DNA from: JAGNHN01 sp964590645
Lineage (GTDB): Bacteria > Bacteroidota > Bacteroidia > Bacteroidales > JAGNHN01
NCBI GenBank assembly: GCA_964590645.1
Contig: CAZPYJ010000016.1
Span: 29,377 to 93,376, forward strand
Length of the DNA: 64,000 nucleotides
Reading direction: 5' to 3'
Position numbers and translations under genes: made by a program. Of this stretch, positions 17,003 to 26,683 are shown one piece after another. Numbering within the stretch: the first letter of the stretch is position 1; every line of letters begins with the position of its first letter. A model generated the notes under the pieces. That model made no database searches. It was not told the origin of the DNA and worked only from the letters and a program-made list of their open reading frames with translations.

Positions 17003-19465
17003 ATGCGCAAGAGCCTGGTATTGATTCTGCTTCTTCTGTTGATCACCGCTGTCAAAGGGCAGAAGGGGCATTGTCTTTTTCTTGGCTCCGATACGGCCAT
17101 CCTTGAAATCCCTCATTCCGCCTCTCTGGAGATGAGCAACTTTGGGAGGATGAGTGTGGAGTTATGGGTGCTGGCAGACAGTTTGACAACTTATCCGGCG
17201 AGCCTCGCACGGAAAGACGGTTCCTGGGAACTGGGCCTGGACAGTGTCGGGCGTCCTTTCTTTCACACCTTTGGGATGTTGGAAGCAAGGGCCATAGGCC
17301 AGCCTCTTCTCCCCGGCCGATGGCATCACCTGGCCGGAATATTTAGCGGATCAGCATCCTGCCTTTTCGTAGATGGCTTCCAGTCGGACTCAGCACCTGC
17401 GCTGGGGTTGCAAAATGCCGTGCATATTCCGGTCTTGATCGGAGAGGGATTTACAGGATATGTCGATGCCTTTCGGCTTTGGCGCAAGATACTGGGGCTG
17501 GATGATCTTCGGCACAATATGCATCACGAGCTTCCGGATCCGGGGGGGATGCCGCATCTTTCTTGCGTGCTGCAGTTCAATGAAGACTCCAGCCGCTTTT
17601 GCCTGGATCAGTCCGGGATGGGCAATCACGGGGAGATAAGGGGTACGGATACCTTGGAAGCCAGAGCTCCTGGAACGGCACCGATTCCCTTTTATACCAT
17701 CCGTTCGGGATCCCTTTTTCAGGATTCCGTCTGGCAAGCAAGGCAGGGAAAACCTCAACAGGAGTGGGCCAGGGTGCAGCTGCAGCATTCCTTTCATCTG
17801 AAAGAGGAGTGGCGTGTCGAAGCTTGCCTGATTGGGGATAGCGGTATCTTAAGCATTCACACCGGAGGAAAGCTATGGGTGAGCGATACGATGGCCAATC
17901 AGGCGGCCTACACCGGACTGATCCTTCGATCCGACAGCAGTGGACAGGCTGAGATCGTTCAGCCTTCCCGGGGGGTAAAGGCAAGCGTACTTCGCTATTT
18001 CACCGAGGATACCTGGCATCACTTCAGTACGCCGGTCAAGGCCGCCCTTACCGGCGTATTCACCGGTATGTGGCTGCTGCCCTTTGATGAGCCTGGCGGA
18101 GGTTGGGGCAACTATATCGGGCAAACAGGGATGATCCTTCAGCCCGCAAAAGGCTATGCCACCTGGTCCTCCTCGGCCCATACCGGGAACCATACCATTT
18201 TTCTCTTCGGAGAACTAAACAGGGGAAAAATTTCCACTCCATCCCTGAGTCGACTGGGTCCTGATCCACTCTATGCCGGCTTTAATTTCATCGGAAATCC
18301 CTACCCTGCCACCATACACTGGGACAGGCTGAGCGGACTGGATCGTGAGGGGCTGGATGATGCCTTGTATGTGTATGATGCGCATCAACGCAATTACCAG
18401 ACCTGGGTCAACGGCAGGGGAATCAACCGGGCAAGCCCGCAAATAGGGCCAATGCAGGGATTCTTTGTCAGGGTCTCTGAAGACAGCCTCGCAGGGAGTT
18501 TCGGGTTTATGCAAGACGCCTGTGTTCCTGCGCTTGCCGCTGTGAGCGACGAAGCGCCCAGCCTTCGGATACGGGTTGAAAGAGCTGGGGCTGCTTTTTT
18601 TGATGAAACCCTGCTTACTTTTGATGCGAACCACCACTCAGGTTTCGATCCGCATCAGGATGCGGTTAAATTGCTGGGTAAGCAGGCGGAGGTGCCGCAA
18701 GTGTATACACTGGCCGGAGACAGTTCCTCGATTCCCCTTGCCATTCATAATATGGGGCGTTTTCTGAATCCGGCGCAAATACCACTCGGCTTTATTCCCG
18801 GACAAGACACTGCTTTTGTGCTGCGCGTTCAAAAAGATGGCCTGAATGCCAATGCATCCATCGTATTGGAGGACAGGTTCTCCCAAACCTTTTCGGATCT
18901 GAGCACAGACAGTCTTTATGCTTTTTCTGCCGATAGTGCGGATACTGCATTCCGTTTCCTGCTGCATATTGATCCGGTAGGCTTTGCCGGCAGGGTTCAT
19001 TACCATAATGCTGCGGCATCTGCCATTCCCGGAGCCAGGCTTTATTTGCACTCAGGCAATGGGCCTGACACAGTTCTTTTCGAAACAACAAGCAATGGAG
19101 ATTTTGTTTTTCCCTTTGCAGATACAGGGAGATATCAGCTTTTTATCCGGGCTGAAGACGTGATAGAGGGTGCTGCGGTGAATGCCGTGGATGCACTGAT
19201 GCTGATGCGTTACCTCCACGGCTTTGGCTCACTCGACAGCCTGCAAATGGCCGCGGCGGATATGAATGGCGACGGACTGATCGACAGTACCGATGTGCAG
19301 GATATTCTGTTTCGTTTTGCCGGATTGAAGCCTTCCCTGCCGGGCGGGAGCTGGGTGCTCGAAGAGCTGGATGTGCAGGTTCAGTATCAGGACATCCAGG
19401 GCTTATCGCTGAGGGGCATTTTGCGTGGGGATATGAACCGCTCCTGGTTGCCCTGGCGTCCATAA
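17003..19465 (+). CDS. Secreted LamG-domain protein with dockerin-like C terminus
   Basis: ATG 17003 gives an 820-residue protein beginning with a clear signal peptide (MRKSLVLILLLLLITAVKGQ); a longer frame from 16904 adds non-signal residues. A LamG/concanavalin-like domain spans about residues 25-195 (SVELWVLADS, WHHLAGIFSGSASCLFVDGF). A long beta-rich middle follows (YAGFNFIGNPYPATIHW). A type I dockerin-like module lies near the end (AVNAVDALMLMRYLHGF; AADMNGDGLIDSTDVQDILF). It stops soon after GDMNRSW and has no recognisable T9SS sorting domain. The giant protein at 39578 shares the dockerin-to-GDVNASF segment but continues into cohesin-like and sorting domains. Confidence 0.8.
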   Translation: MRKSLVLILLLLLITAVKGQKGHCLFLGSDTAILEIPHSASLEMSNFGRMSVELWVLADSLTTYPASLARKDGSWELGLDSVGRPFFHTFGMLEARAIGQPLLPGRWHHLAGIFSGSASCLFVDGFQSDSAPALGLQNAVHIPVLIGEGFTGYVDAFRLWRKILGLDDLRHNMHHELPDPGGMPHLSCVLQFNEDSSRFCLDQSGMGNHGEIRGTDTLEARAPGTAPIPFYTIRSGSLFQDSVWQARQGKPQQEWARVQLQHSFHLKEEWRVEACLIGDSGILSIHTGGKLWVSDTMANQAAYTGLILRSDSSGQAEIVQPSRGVKASVLRYFTEDTWHHFSTPVKAALTGVFTGMWLLPFDEPGGGWGNYIGQTGMILQPAKGYATWSSSAHTGNHTIFLFGELNRGKISTPSLSRLGPDPLYAGFNFIGNPYPATIHWDRLSGLDREGLDDALYVYDAHQRNYQTWVNGRGINRASPQIGPMQGFFVRVSEDSLAGSFGFMQDACVPALAAVSDEAPSLRIRVERAGAAFFDETLLTFDANHHSGFDPHQDAVKLLGKQAEVPQVYTLAGDSSSIPLAIHNMGRFLNPAQIPLGFIPGQDTAFVLRVQKDGLNANASIVLEDRFSQTFSDLSTDSLYAFSADSADTAFRFLLHIDPVGFAGRVHYHNAAASAIPGARLYLHSGNGPDTVLFETTSNGDFVFPFADTGRYQLFIRAEDVIEGAAVNAVDALMLMRYLHGFGSLDSLQMAAADMNGDGLIDSTDVQDILFRFAGLKPSLPGGSWVLEELDVQVQYQDIQGLSLRGILRGDMNRSWLPWRP

Positions 19466-19583
19466 AAACAGCAGCAGTGGTTCACACAGAACCAATCCGG
19501 GAATAATCCGAAAAGAGGCCTTATCTTAGTTGATCGGAATGAAAGGCAGAACTGAAAAGACAACTCAGAACTAAGTTGCTGCA

Positions 19584-20465
19584 ATGCCGCAAAAACAAAC
19601 TTTCTTTTTCAGGTTCGGGCTCAATAGCCTGATCAGCTATTTGCTGGGAATCGCTCTGACTACCGCTTTTTATCTGGCGGTAACCATATTCACTGCCAAT
19701 GCCTTCCGAATACCGGTGGAGGTGAGTTTCAATGGAATCAGTTTTCCCATCAGTGATTATTCACCTCTGTGGACAGGAGATGCCATCCGCTTGATTTTCA
19801 TTGCGGGTCCGGCGGCCTGTTTGATATGGGCTTTTATTTTTCTGGGTTGGTTCTTGATGTTGCCGGCCCGGCAGATCTTTTTGCGCGACCTGGGTTTCTG
19901 GATGGTTTTTCACGGTTTCAATCTGGCTTTTGGAGGCATTATCGCCGGGGTGCTTACTTCCTCTGGATTTGCCTGGTTTGCCAAATGGATTTATCTGAAT
20001 GAAACCGCCCGCTTTTTCATCGCCCTTATTAGCGTATTCCTGCTGGGTGTAATCGGCTTGGCTTTGGCGCGGCCGGCCCTGCAAGGAGCTCCTGCCCTCT
20101 GGTTTATCCGCGATACGCAGCGCTGGCGTTTTGTTTTAGCCCGCTTACTGTTCCCCTGGCTTGGAAGTGTCTTTCTTTTGTCGCTTTTGCGCCTGCCCGT
20201 TCTTCCCTTGCACGACCTTATCCTGCTTTTCACTCCGGGCATAATGCTGGCTGCCATTATCGCCGGGATACAGTCGCACCGGGACTTTGAACTGGAAGCG
20301 CAGTTTCTGGATTCTTTGGAAGAGGATGAACAGGATATGGATCTCCGGGAGAGACTGTATGCGCCCCCCAGAAAATATGCGGTTTACTGGGGCTGCTTAT
20401 TGATCATCTTGCTGGGATCGGTTTTCTACAGGATCATCTTCTCCACCGGAATCATCTTTGGTTGA
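19584..20465 (+). CDS. Unknown multi-pass membrane protein
   Basis: I do not recognise this 293-residue protein. It has about seven hydrophobic segments (around residues 15-38, 65-92, 104-125, 140-160, 190-208, 213-232 and 268-290). A soluble acidic stretch rich in Glu and Asp (about 237-260, LEEDEQDMDLRERL) lies before the last helix. No enzyme motif is visible. It sits alone between a secreted protein and the convergent korB, with 118 and 34 bases on either side. A transporter-like or scaffold role would be a guess. Confidence 0.7.
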   Translation: MPQKQTFFFRFGLNSLISYLLGIALTTAFYLAVTIFTANAFRIPVEVSFNGISFPISDYSPLWTGDAIRLIFIAGPAACLIWAFIFLGWFLMLPARQIFLRDLGFWMVFHGFNLAFGGIIAGVLTSSGFAWFAKWIYLNETARFFIALISVFLLGVIGLALARPALQGAPALWFIRDTQRWRFVLARLLFPWLGSVFLLSLLRLPVLPLHDLILLFTPGIMLAAIIAGIQSHRDFELEAQFLDSLEEDEQDMDLRERLYAPPRKYAVYWGCLLIILLGSVFYRIIFSTGIIFG

Positions 20466-20499
20466 TGATCCGGGGTTCGGGTCTCAATTCAAGCCGGGC

Positions 20500-21540
20500 T
20501 TATTCTACGGCCCAGGTATTGCCGCTGTTCAGCAGATCATCCATTGACTTGTAAGGCGAGTGCGTTTTGGCGTCTGCAATCTGCTGCTCAAGCAAGGCTT
20601 CGTAGGTAAGCCGCCGGATACTCCGGATCACACCGAGGGCCATAGGGAATTCCGGAGGGCTCATTCTGGCCAGAGACAGCTGTATACCGGCATCGTCCGA
20701 CTCCGGGTCGTGGATGAGCAGATCCGCTTCTGAAATCCCGTTTTCTCCTATTTTGACCACCTCCAGATTGTTGCCTTTCAGCCGGATTCCTTTATCTGAA
20801 TCCTTGCCGAAGATCATTGGTTTTCCGGCCTCAAGGACGATGGTATTGTCGTCGCGGGTTGCTCTACTGGTGACGAGATCGTGCACTTTATTGGCGAAGA
20901 TCACACAGTTCTGCAGTACCTCCACCAGAGAAGTTCCTTTATGTTTGGCGGCTTCCGTAAAGATTTCGGCCATCATCTTAGGATTGGTATCCAGGGCGCG
21001 GGCGAAGAAGGTTCCCTGGGATCCGATGACCAGTTCTCCCGGATTGAATGCCTGCTCAATGGTTCCCTGGGGGGAAGTTTTGGTGATGCTGCCCATCGGG
21101 GTGGTAGGAGAGTATTGTCCTTTGGTCAATCCGTATATCTTGTTGTTAAAGAGCAGAATATTGATGTCAATATTTCTGCGCAGGGTATGGATAAAATGAT
21201 TCCCTCCGATAGCCATACTGTCTCCATCACCCGTGATCATCCATACGCTCAGCTTCGGATTGGCGATTTTGACCCCGGTAGCGATGGCTGCAGCCCTTCC
21301 GTGAATACCGTGAATGCCATAGGTGTTCATATAATACGGAAAACGGGAGGAGCATCCGATACCGGAAACCACCACAAAGTCTTCCTTGCGGATACCCAGT
21401 TCGGGGAATACCTTTTCCACAGCGTGCAGGATGGCGTGGTCGCCGCAACCCGGGCACCATTTTACCATCTGGTCACTGACGAAATCTTCTTTGGTCAGTT
21501 GTAATTCTTGGGTATTGATCATCTCTTCAGCCATTGTCAT
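20500..21540 (-). CDS. korB: 2-oxoglutarate:ferredoxin oxidoreductase, beta subunit
   Basis: The 346-residue protein contains KWCPGCGDHAIL with Cys29 and Cys32. Cys63 (GIGCSSRFPYY) and Cys212 complete the usual four-cysteine [4Fe-4S] set. The thiamine diphosphate/Mg site is GDGDSMAIGGNHFIHTLRRN. It catalyses oxidative decarboxylation of 2-oxoglutarate (or a related 2-oxoacid) to succinyl-CoA with ferredoxin, together with the alpha-gamma subunit encoded just upstream. The start overlaps the korA stop by 4 bases, implying translational coupling. Confidence 0.93.
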   Translation of the reverse strand: MTMAEEMINTQELQLTKEDFVSDQMVKWCPGCGDHAILHAVEKVFPELGIRKEDFVVVSGIGCSSRFPYYMNTYGIHGIHGRAAAIATGVKIANPKLSVWMITGDGDSMAIGGNHFIHTLRRNIDINILLFNNKIYGLTKGQYSPTTPMGSITKTSPQGTIEQAFNPGELVIGSQGTFFARALDTNPKMMAEIFTEAAKHKGTSLVEVLQNCVIFANKVHDLVTSRATRDDNTIVLEAGKPMIFGKDSDKGIRLKGNNLEVVKIGENGISEADLLIHDPESDDAGIQLSLARMSPPEFPMALGVIRSIRRLTYEALLEQQIADAKTHSPYKSMDDLLNSGNTWAVE

Positions 21541-23384
21541 TCCTCCAGTAAGTGGTTAAATGCCTCGGTGAGCTCTTTTACCATAAAGGGTAAGCCCTGA
21601 ACTTTATTCAGCTGGTGATATGTATACTGCGGGAAGTTGATTTTCAGATATTTCACCATCTGACCCAGATTGAGTTCACAGACGATGATTTTCTTAAACC
21701 GGCCCAGGATTTCCTCTACATTCTCCGGCAGAGGGCAGATATGGCGCAGATGCATCATACTGACTTTCTTTCCTTCTTCCTGCATTTGCTTTACCGCTTC
21801 CAGGATCACCCCGTAGGTACTGCCCCAGCTCACCACGAGGAGATCATTCTCGGGCTCTCCGATCACTTCCTGTTTAGGGAGGAAGCGGGCCACCCGGTTT
21901 ACTTTTTCTTCCCTGAGTTCGCACATCTTTTGGTGATTCAGGGGGTCGTGGCTGACGTGTCCGGTGATGTCTGCTTTTTCAAGTCCGCCAACCCTGTGGC
22001 GCAGGCCTTCAGTACCGGGGATGGCCCACATTCTGCGCAGTTTTTCTTCATCCCGGCGGTAGGGTTTGTAATGGGCGTCATTGGCTTCGACAACCGGAGG
22101 GGTGATATCTGGCATATCCTTCATCGCAGGAATACGGAACATCTCTGAGCCATTGGCCAGGTAACCGTCAGTCAGGAGGATAACAGGGGTCATATGCTCC
22201 AGTGCCAGCTTGGTTGCTTCAAAAGCCCCATAAAAGCAATCGCCGCAACTGGTAGCTGCCAGGATGATGACGGGGGCTTCCCCATTTCTTCCGTACAGCG
22301 CCTGGAGCAAATCTGATTGTTCTGATTTGGTGGGAAGGCCCGTAGATGGTCCGCCACGCTGCACATCCACAATCACCAAAGGCAGCTCTGTCATTACGGC
22401 CAGGCCGATGGCTTCGCTTTTCAGGCTGAGACCCGGGCCGGAAGTGGTGGTCACTGCCACGGCCCCGGCATAACTGGCCCCGATGGCAGAAACAATGCCG
22501 GCAATCTCATCTTCGGCCTGGAATACACGGGCGGAGAATTGCTTATGAAGGGTCAGCTCCTGCAAAATCTCAGAGGCCGGGGTGATAGGATAAGAACCAA
22601 GGAAAAGTTCCCTGCCAGCCTTTTCCGCTGCAGCAAGGAAACCCCAGGCCGTAGCCTGGTTGCCGGTGATGTTGCGGTACCGGCCTTTGTCCAGGGGAGC
22701 CGGCGAAATATTATAGGTATTGGATAAAACCTCAATGGTATCTGCGTAATTGTAGCCTGCCTGTAAAACACGGGTGTTGGCCTCAATGACCAGCGGATTG
22801 GTCTTGAACTTCTTCTTGAACCCGTCCAGGGTCGAGTCAATGCTGATATTGAACAGGTAATACATCAGCCCTAAAGCAAACATATTCCTGGATTTGGTAG
22901 CCACTTTATGGTCCACCTTGAGGTCACGCAGGCTTTCCCTTGACAGGCTAGTAATGGGCGCTTTGATCACCCTGTACCCGTCCAGAGAATCACCCTCCAG
23001 AGGATTGCTTTCGTAGCCAGCCCGTTCAAAGCCTTTCTCATTGAAGGCATCCACATCCACGATGATGATGCCCCCTTTTTTGGTCCACTTCAGATTGGAT
23101 TTCAGTGAAGCCGGATTCATCGCCACCAGCACATCTGCCAAATCTCCAGAGGTGTAAATCTCTTTGGCTCCAATGTGTACCTGATATCCGGATACCCCGG
23201 CCACCGTACCCTGAGGTGCCCTGATTTCAGAAGGATAATCAGGAAAAGTAGCAAAAACATTTCCTTCAAATGCAGCAGCATCCGAGAAGAGAGAGCCCGT
23301 AAGCTGCATCCCGTCTCCGGAATCTCCTGCAAATCGGATTACAACATCCTCAAGTTCAACGACTTGATTTAGTCTTTGACCCAT
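21537..23384 (-). CDS. korA: 2-oxoglutarate:ferredoxin oxidoreductase, fused gamma-alpha subunit
   Basis: The 615-residue protein begins with the gamma domain (about 10-195, VIRFAGDSGDGMQLTGSLFSD; PDYPSEIRAPQGT). It is fused to the alpha domain (about 210-610), with the pyrimidine-binding GSYPITPASEIL, the FQAEDEIAGI motif and TTTSGPGLSLKSEAIGLA. This gamma-alpha fusion is the form usual in Bacteroidota and other bacteria with KorAB. The protein pairs with KorB. A -7 element lies 22 bases upstream. The gene is divergent from sucA, which makes the NAD-linked enzyme for the same conversion. Confidence 0.93.
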   Translation of the reverse strand: MGQRLNQVVELEDVVIRFAGDSGDGMQLTGSLFSDAAAFEGNVFATFPDYPSEIRAPQGTVAGVSGYQVHIGAKEIYTSGDLADVLVAMNPASLKSNLKWTKKGGIIIVDVDAFNEKGFERAGYESNPLEGDSLDGYRVIKAPITSLSRESLRDLKVDHKVATKSRNMFALGLMYYLFNISIDSTLDGFKKKFKTNPLVIEANTRVLQAGYNYADTIEVLSNTYNISPAPLDKGRYRNITGNQATAWGFLAAAEKAGRELFLGSYPITPASEILQELTLHKQFSARVFQAEDEIAGIVSAIGASYAGAVAVTTTSGPGLSLKSEAIGLAVMTELPLVIVDVQRGGPSTGLPTKSEQSDLLQALYGRNGEAPVIILAATSCGDCFYGAFEATKLALEHMTPVILLTDGYLANGSEMFRIPAMKDMPDITPPVVEANDAHYKPYRRDEEKLRRMWAIPGTEGLRHRVGGLEKADITGHVSHDPLNHQKMCELREEKVNRVARFLPKQEVIGEPENDLLVVSWGSTYGVILEAVKQMQEEGKKVSMMHLRHICPLPENVEEILGRFKKIIVCELNLGQMVKYLKINFPQYTYHQLNKVQGLPFMVKELTEAFNHLLEE

Positions 23385-23406
23385 TTTTTTGAAATTTGAT
23401 TTCGGG

Positions 23407-23414
23407 CAAAGTTA
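23407..23414 (-). promoter_or_regulatory. Putative -7 element TAACTTTG for korAB
   Basis: It reads TAACTTTG on the minus strand, matching TANNTTTG, 22 bases before the korA start. No TTG was found at the standard spacing. Confidence 0.5.
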
Positions 23415-23805
23415 CGGGTATTATGGTATCCCGCTTAATAATTGCCCATAATTTTGCTTGATTGATTATCAGTACTTAATTAAAAATCTATATGTGTTGG
23501 ATGAGGGAAGAGTATCTTGTTAAAGGTTTGATAAACAGGATTATATCTGATTGTTAAGAAATAGTGAAGGGAGCTTCTTATGCTATCTTCCGGCTTTCGG
23601 AGAGGGTGTAATTTGGAAAGGCTCTAAATATTCCGGGGCATTTTTTCGAATCAACAAGCACGCTCAGCCTCACAAGCCATAAGGATGGGGAAAAAGTACA
23701 CCCGATCCAAAGGGAAATCACCCCTTTGAACAAATTGACTCCAGAGGCATTTAGGCAGGGTCAACAGAGTGGGGCGAAGTTTTATAGAGATTGGAATTAT
23801 ATCTG

Positions 23806-23813
23806 TAATTTTG
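23806..23813 (+). promoter_or_regulatory. Putative -7 element TAATTTTG for sucAB
   Basis: It matches TANNTTTG and lies 25 bases before the sucA start. The nearest upstream TTG (23791-23793) is only 12 bases away, so the -33 box is uncertain. Confidence 0.5.
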
Positions 23814-23838
23814 CATATATTTTGAAGCGCGGAGTCTA

Positions 23839-26679
23839 ATGGAATCATCTTATCTCAGCCAGGCAGAGGCAGCAGTCATCGACGCATATTACCAACAATG
23901 GCGTGAGGATCCTGCCTCGGTAGACGGAAGCTGGCAAAAGTTTTTCGAGGGTTTTGAATTTGCCCGGACGGATTTTGGAGCAGATAAAGACGCCCGTTAC
24001 GGGATGCCGGATGAGTTTAAGGTCATTAACCTGATTAATGCCTATCGTCAACGGGGTCATCTTTTTACCCTTACCAACCCGGTCCGTACCCGAAGGTCAT
24101 ATATGCCCACCCTGGACCTCGAGAATTTCGGATTAAAGGATAGTGATCTGAAACGTCCGTTCCACGCCGGGAAAGAGCTTGGACTGGGAACCTCAACACT
24201 TGAAACCATTCTTGAGCACCTGAACGAAACCTATTGCCGCCACATCGGGGCTGAATATTTTTACATACGCCGGGTGGAGATTAATCAGTGGCTTCGCAAC
24301 AGAATGGAGTCTACACGAAATCGACCTGCCTTTTCGGCCGGGCAATGCGAACACCTCCTTTACAAACTGAGTGAAGCGGTATATTTTGAGAAATTCATCC
24401 ATAAAAAGTTTCCCGGACAGAAGCGTTTCAGCCTGGAAGGGGCTGAAGCCCTGATACCGGCGCTGGATGCCGTGCTGGAGCACGGAGCGGAAATGGGGAA
24501 TCAGGAATTTGTGATAGGAATGGCCCATAGGGGCCGCCTGAACGTCCTGGCCAATATCCTGGGAAAATCCACCACCGCAATTTTTACCGAGTTTGAAGGG
24601 AAAGCCTACGAAGATGCGCTTTTACTGGGTGATGTGAAATATCACCTGGGCTATACCTCAGAGCGGACCACCCAGTCCGGGAAGCAGATCAAACTGACCC
24701 TGGCACCCAATCCCTCTCATCTTGAAGCGGTAGCTCCTGTAGTTCAGGGTATTGTTCGGGCTCGCATCGATCACCTCTACCAGGGGAATCAGGAAAAGAT
24801 CACGCCAATCCTTATCCACGGGGATGCTTCAATTGCAGGCCAGGGAGTGGTATATGAAATGCAACAGATGTCAGAGTTGCGTGGTTATGCTACGGGCGGA
24901 ACCATTCATCTGGTCATCAATAACCAGGTTGGATTCACAACCAATTACCTCGATGCACGCTCCAGTACTTATTGCACAGATGTGGCCAAGGTAACGCAGT
25001 CGCCCGTCTTTCACGTGAACGGGGATGATGTGGAATCGCTGGTGTACACCATTAACCTGGCTATGGAATTCAGGGCTCGATTTAAGAGAGATGTGTTTAT
25101 AGATATGCTTTGCTATCGTAAGTATGGACACAATGAAAGCGATGAGCCCCGGTTTACTCAACCCTTGCTCTATAAGGCCATAGAGAAGCATCCCGATCCG
25201 CTTCAGATTTATGGACAACAGCTGATCGATCAGCAAGTGCTGGATATGGAAAGGGTAGAGCAAATCAAGGAGGTGATCAATCAAAAACTCGAAGCCAGCC
25301 TCAGTGAAGCCAGACAGAAAGAAAAGGCCAGCCTGACCTCTTTCCTGGCCAAAACCTGGAAAGATATCCGCAAAGCCAGGGCAGAGGATTTCGATTATTC
25401 ACCGGATACCGCGGTGGCGGAAGATATTCTGAAAAGCATTGCGCATCGTATCACCCGGGTTCCGGAAGACATATCGCTTTTCCGTAAGATTGTTCGTCTT
25501 CAGCAGGAAAGACACGATATGGTTTTCAAGCACGATCGGCTGGACTGGGCGATGGGAGAATTGCTGGCCTACGGGAGCCTCTTGAAAGAAGGCGTTCCGG
25601 TGCGTCTGTCGGGCCAGGATGTGGAAAGGGGTACTTTCTCGCATCGCCACGCTGTACTCACACAGGAAGACAGCGGTGAAGCCTTTATCCCCCTGAATCA
25701 GCTCGACGATCAACACGCTCACCTGGACATTATCAACAGCCCGCTTTCCGAATATGGCGTTCTCGGATTTGAATATGGTTATGCACTCACCTCTCCCCAT
25801 TCTCTGACGATCTGGGAAGCACAGTTCGGTGATTTTAACAATGGGGCACAGATCATCATCGACCAGTTTATCAGCAGTGCCGAAGACAAATGGAATGTGA
25901 TGAACGACCTGGTGCTGCTGCTTCCTCACGGTTATGAAGGACAAGGGCCTGAACATTCCAGTGCCCGGATGGAGCGTTTCCTGGATATGTGTGCCGATCT
26001 GAATATGCAGGTGGCCAATCCCACCACCCCGGCCAATTTCTTCCATCTTCTTCGCCGCCAGCTGAAGCGCCCTTTCAGAAAACCGCTTATCGTATTCACC
26101 CCCAAAAGCCTGCTGCGCCATCCTCACTGTGTTTCTTCACTGCAGGATTTCATCCAGGGTGGTTTTCGTGAAGTGATCGATGATGATGCGGTGGAAGCGA
26201 AAGGGGTTCGGAAAATGGTTTTCTGTAGCGGGAAGCTGTATTATGAGCTGATAGAGGAAAGAGAAAAGCGCCAGGCCTGGGATACTGCAATTGTGCGAAT
26301 CGAACAGCTGTATCCCCTTCCGGAAAAGCAGCTTCAGGCTATTGTGGAGCGCTATCCCAACGCCTATAAGTATATATGGTCGCAGGAAGAACCGGCCAAT
26401 ATGGGTGCCTGGAGCTACCTGAAGCGCAAATTCAAGGTCGTAGACTTGATGCTGGTAGCCCGGCCAGAAAGCGGAAGCCCTGCCACAGGATCGCCATCCC
26501 TGCACCGTCGCCGCCAGGAAAAGATCCTGGAGAAAACTTTTTCCGGCTGCACCTGCGAGCGGGTGAATGAAGAATGTAAAATGCTGTGTGCACCCAAGGA
26601 ATGGACTTTTGTGAGCCGTCTTCAGCCGCGAGATGTCAACGAAGCAGATTCCCTAATCGAAAACCCAACATCCCCCTGA
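23839..26679 (+). CDS. sucA: 2-oxoglutarate dehydrogenase E1 component
   Basis: The 946-residue protein is of usual length for the decarboxylating E1o. It has the N-terminal E2-binding motif (SYLSQAEAAVIDAYYQQWREDP), FVIGMAHRGRLNVLANILGK, a thiamine diphosphate region with IHGDASIAGQGVVYEM and INNQVGFTT, and RYGHNE-like CYRKYGHNESDEP. The C-terminal transketolase half carries LPHGYEGQGPEHSSARMERF. It decarboxylates 2-oxoglutarate and passes the succinyl group to the lipoyl domain of SucB, encoded 4 bases downstream. No dihydrolipoamide dehydrogenase (E3) gene is present in the window. Confidence 0.96.
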   Translation: MESSYLSQAEAAVIDAYYQQWREDPASVDGSWQKFFEGFEFARTDFGADKDARYGMPDEFKVINLINAYRQRGHLFTLTNPVRTRRSYMPTLDLENFGLKDSDLKRPFHAGKELGLGTSTLETILEHLNETYCRHIGAEYFYIRRVEINQWLRNRMESTRNRPAFSAGQCEHLLYKLSEAVYFEKFIHKKFPGQKRFSLEGAEALIPALDAVLEHGAEMGNQEFVIGMAHRGRLNVLANILGKSTTAIFTEFEGKAYEDALLLGDVKYHLGYTSERTTQSGKQIKLTLAPNPSHLEAVAPVVQGIVRARIDHLYQGNQEKITPILIHGDASIAGQGVVYEMQQMSELRGYATGGTIHLVINNQVGFTTNYLDARSSTYCTDVAKVTQSPVFHVNGDDVESLVYTINLAMEFRARFKRDVFIDMLCYRKYGHNESDEPRFTQPLLYKAIEKHPDPLQIYGQQLIDQQVLDMERVEQIKEVINQKLEASLSEARQKEKASLTSFLAKTWKDIRKARAEDFDYSPDTAVAEDILKSIAHRITRVPEDISLFRKIVRLQQERHDMVFKHDRLDWAMGELLAYGSLLKEGVPVRLSGQDVERGTFSHRHAVLTQEDSGEAFIPLNQLDDQHAHLDIINSPLSEYGVLGFEYGYALTSPHSLTIWEAQFGDFNNGAQIIIDQFISSAEDKWNVMNDLVLLLPHGYEGQGPEHSSARMERFLDMCADLNMQVANPTTPANFFHLLRRQLKRPFRKPLIVFTPKSLLRHPHCVSSLQDFIQGGFREVIDDDAVEAKGVRKMVFCSGKLYYELIEEREKRQAWDTAIVRIEQLYPLPEKQLQAIVERYPNAYKYIWSQEEPANMGAWSYLKRKFKVVDLMLVARPESGSPATGSPSLHRRRQEKILEKTFSGCTCERVNEECKMLCAPKEWTFVSRLQPRDVNEADSLIENPTSP

Positions 26680-26683
26680 TAAG

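Larger units (their letters stand above)
23385..23838. other. Divergent intergenic region between korA and sucA
   Basis: The 454 bases are AT-richer than the flanks and contain no credible gene; the 65-codon minus frame at 23651-23848 overlaps the sucA start and looks like chance. Putative promoters lie at each end. The middle shows no strong hairpin or repeat that I could see. Confidence 0.6.
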
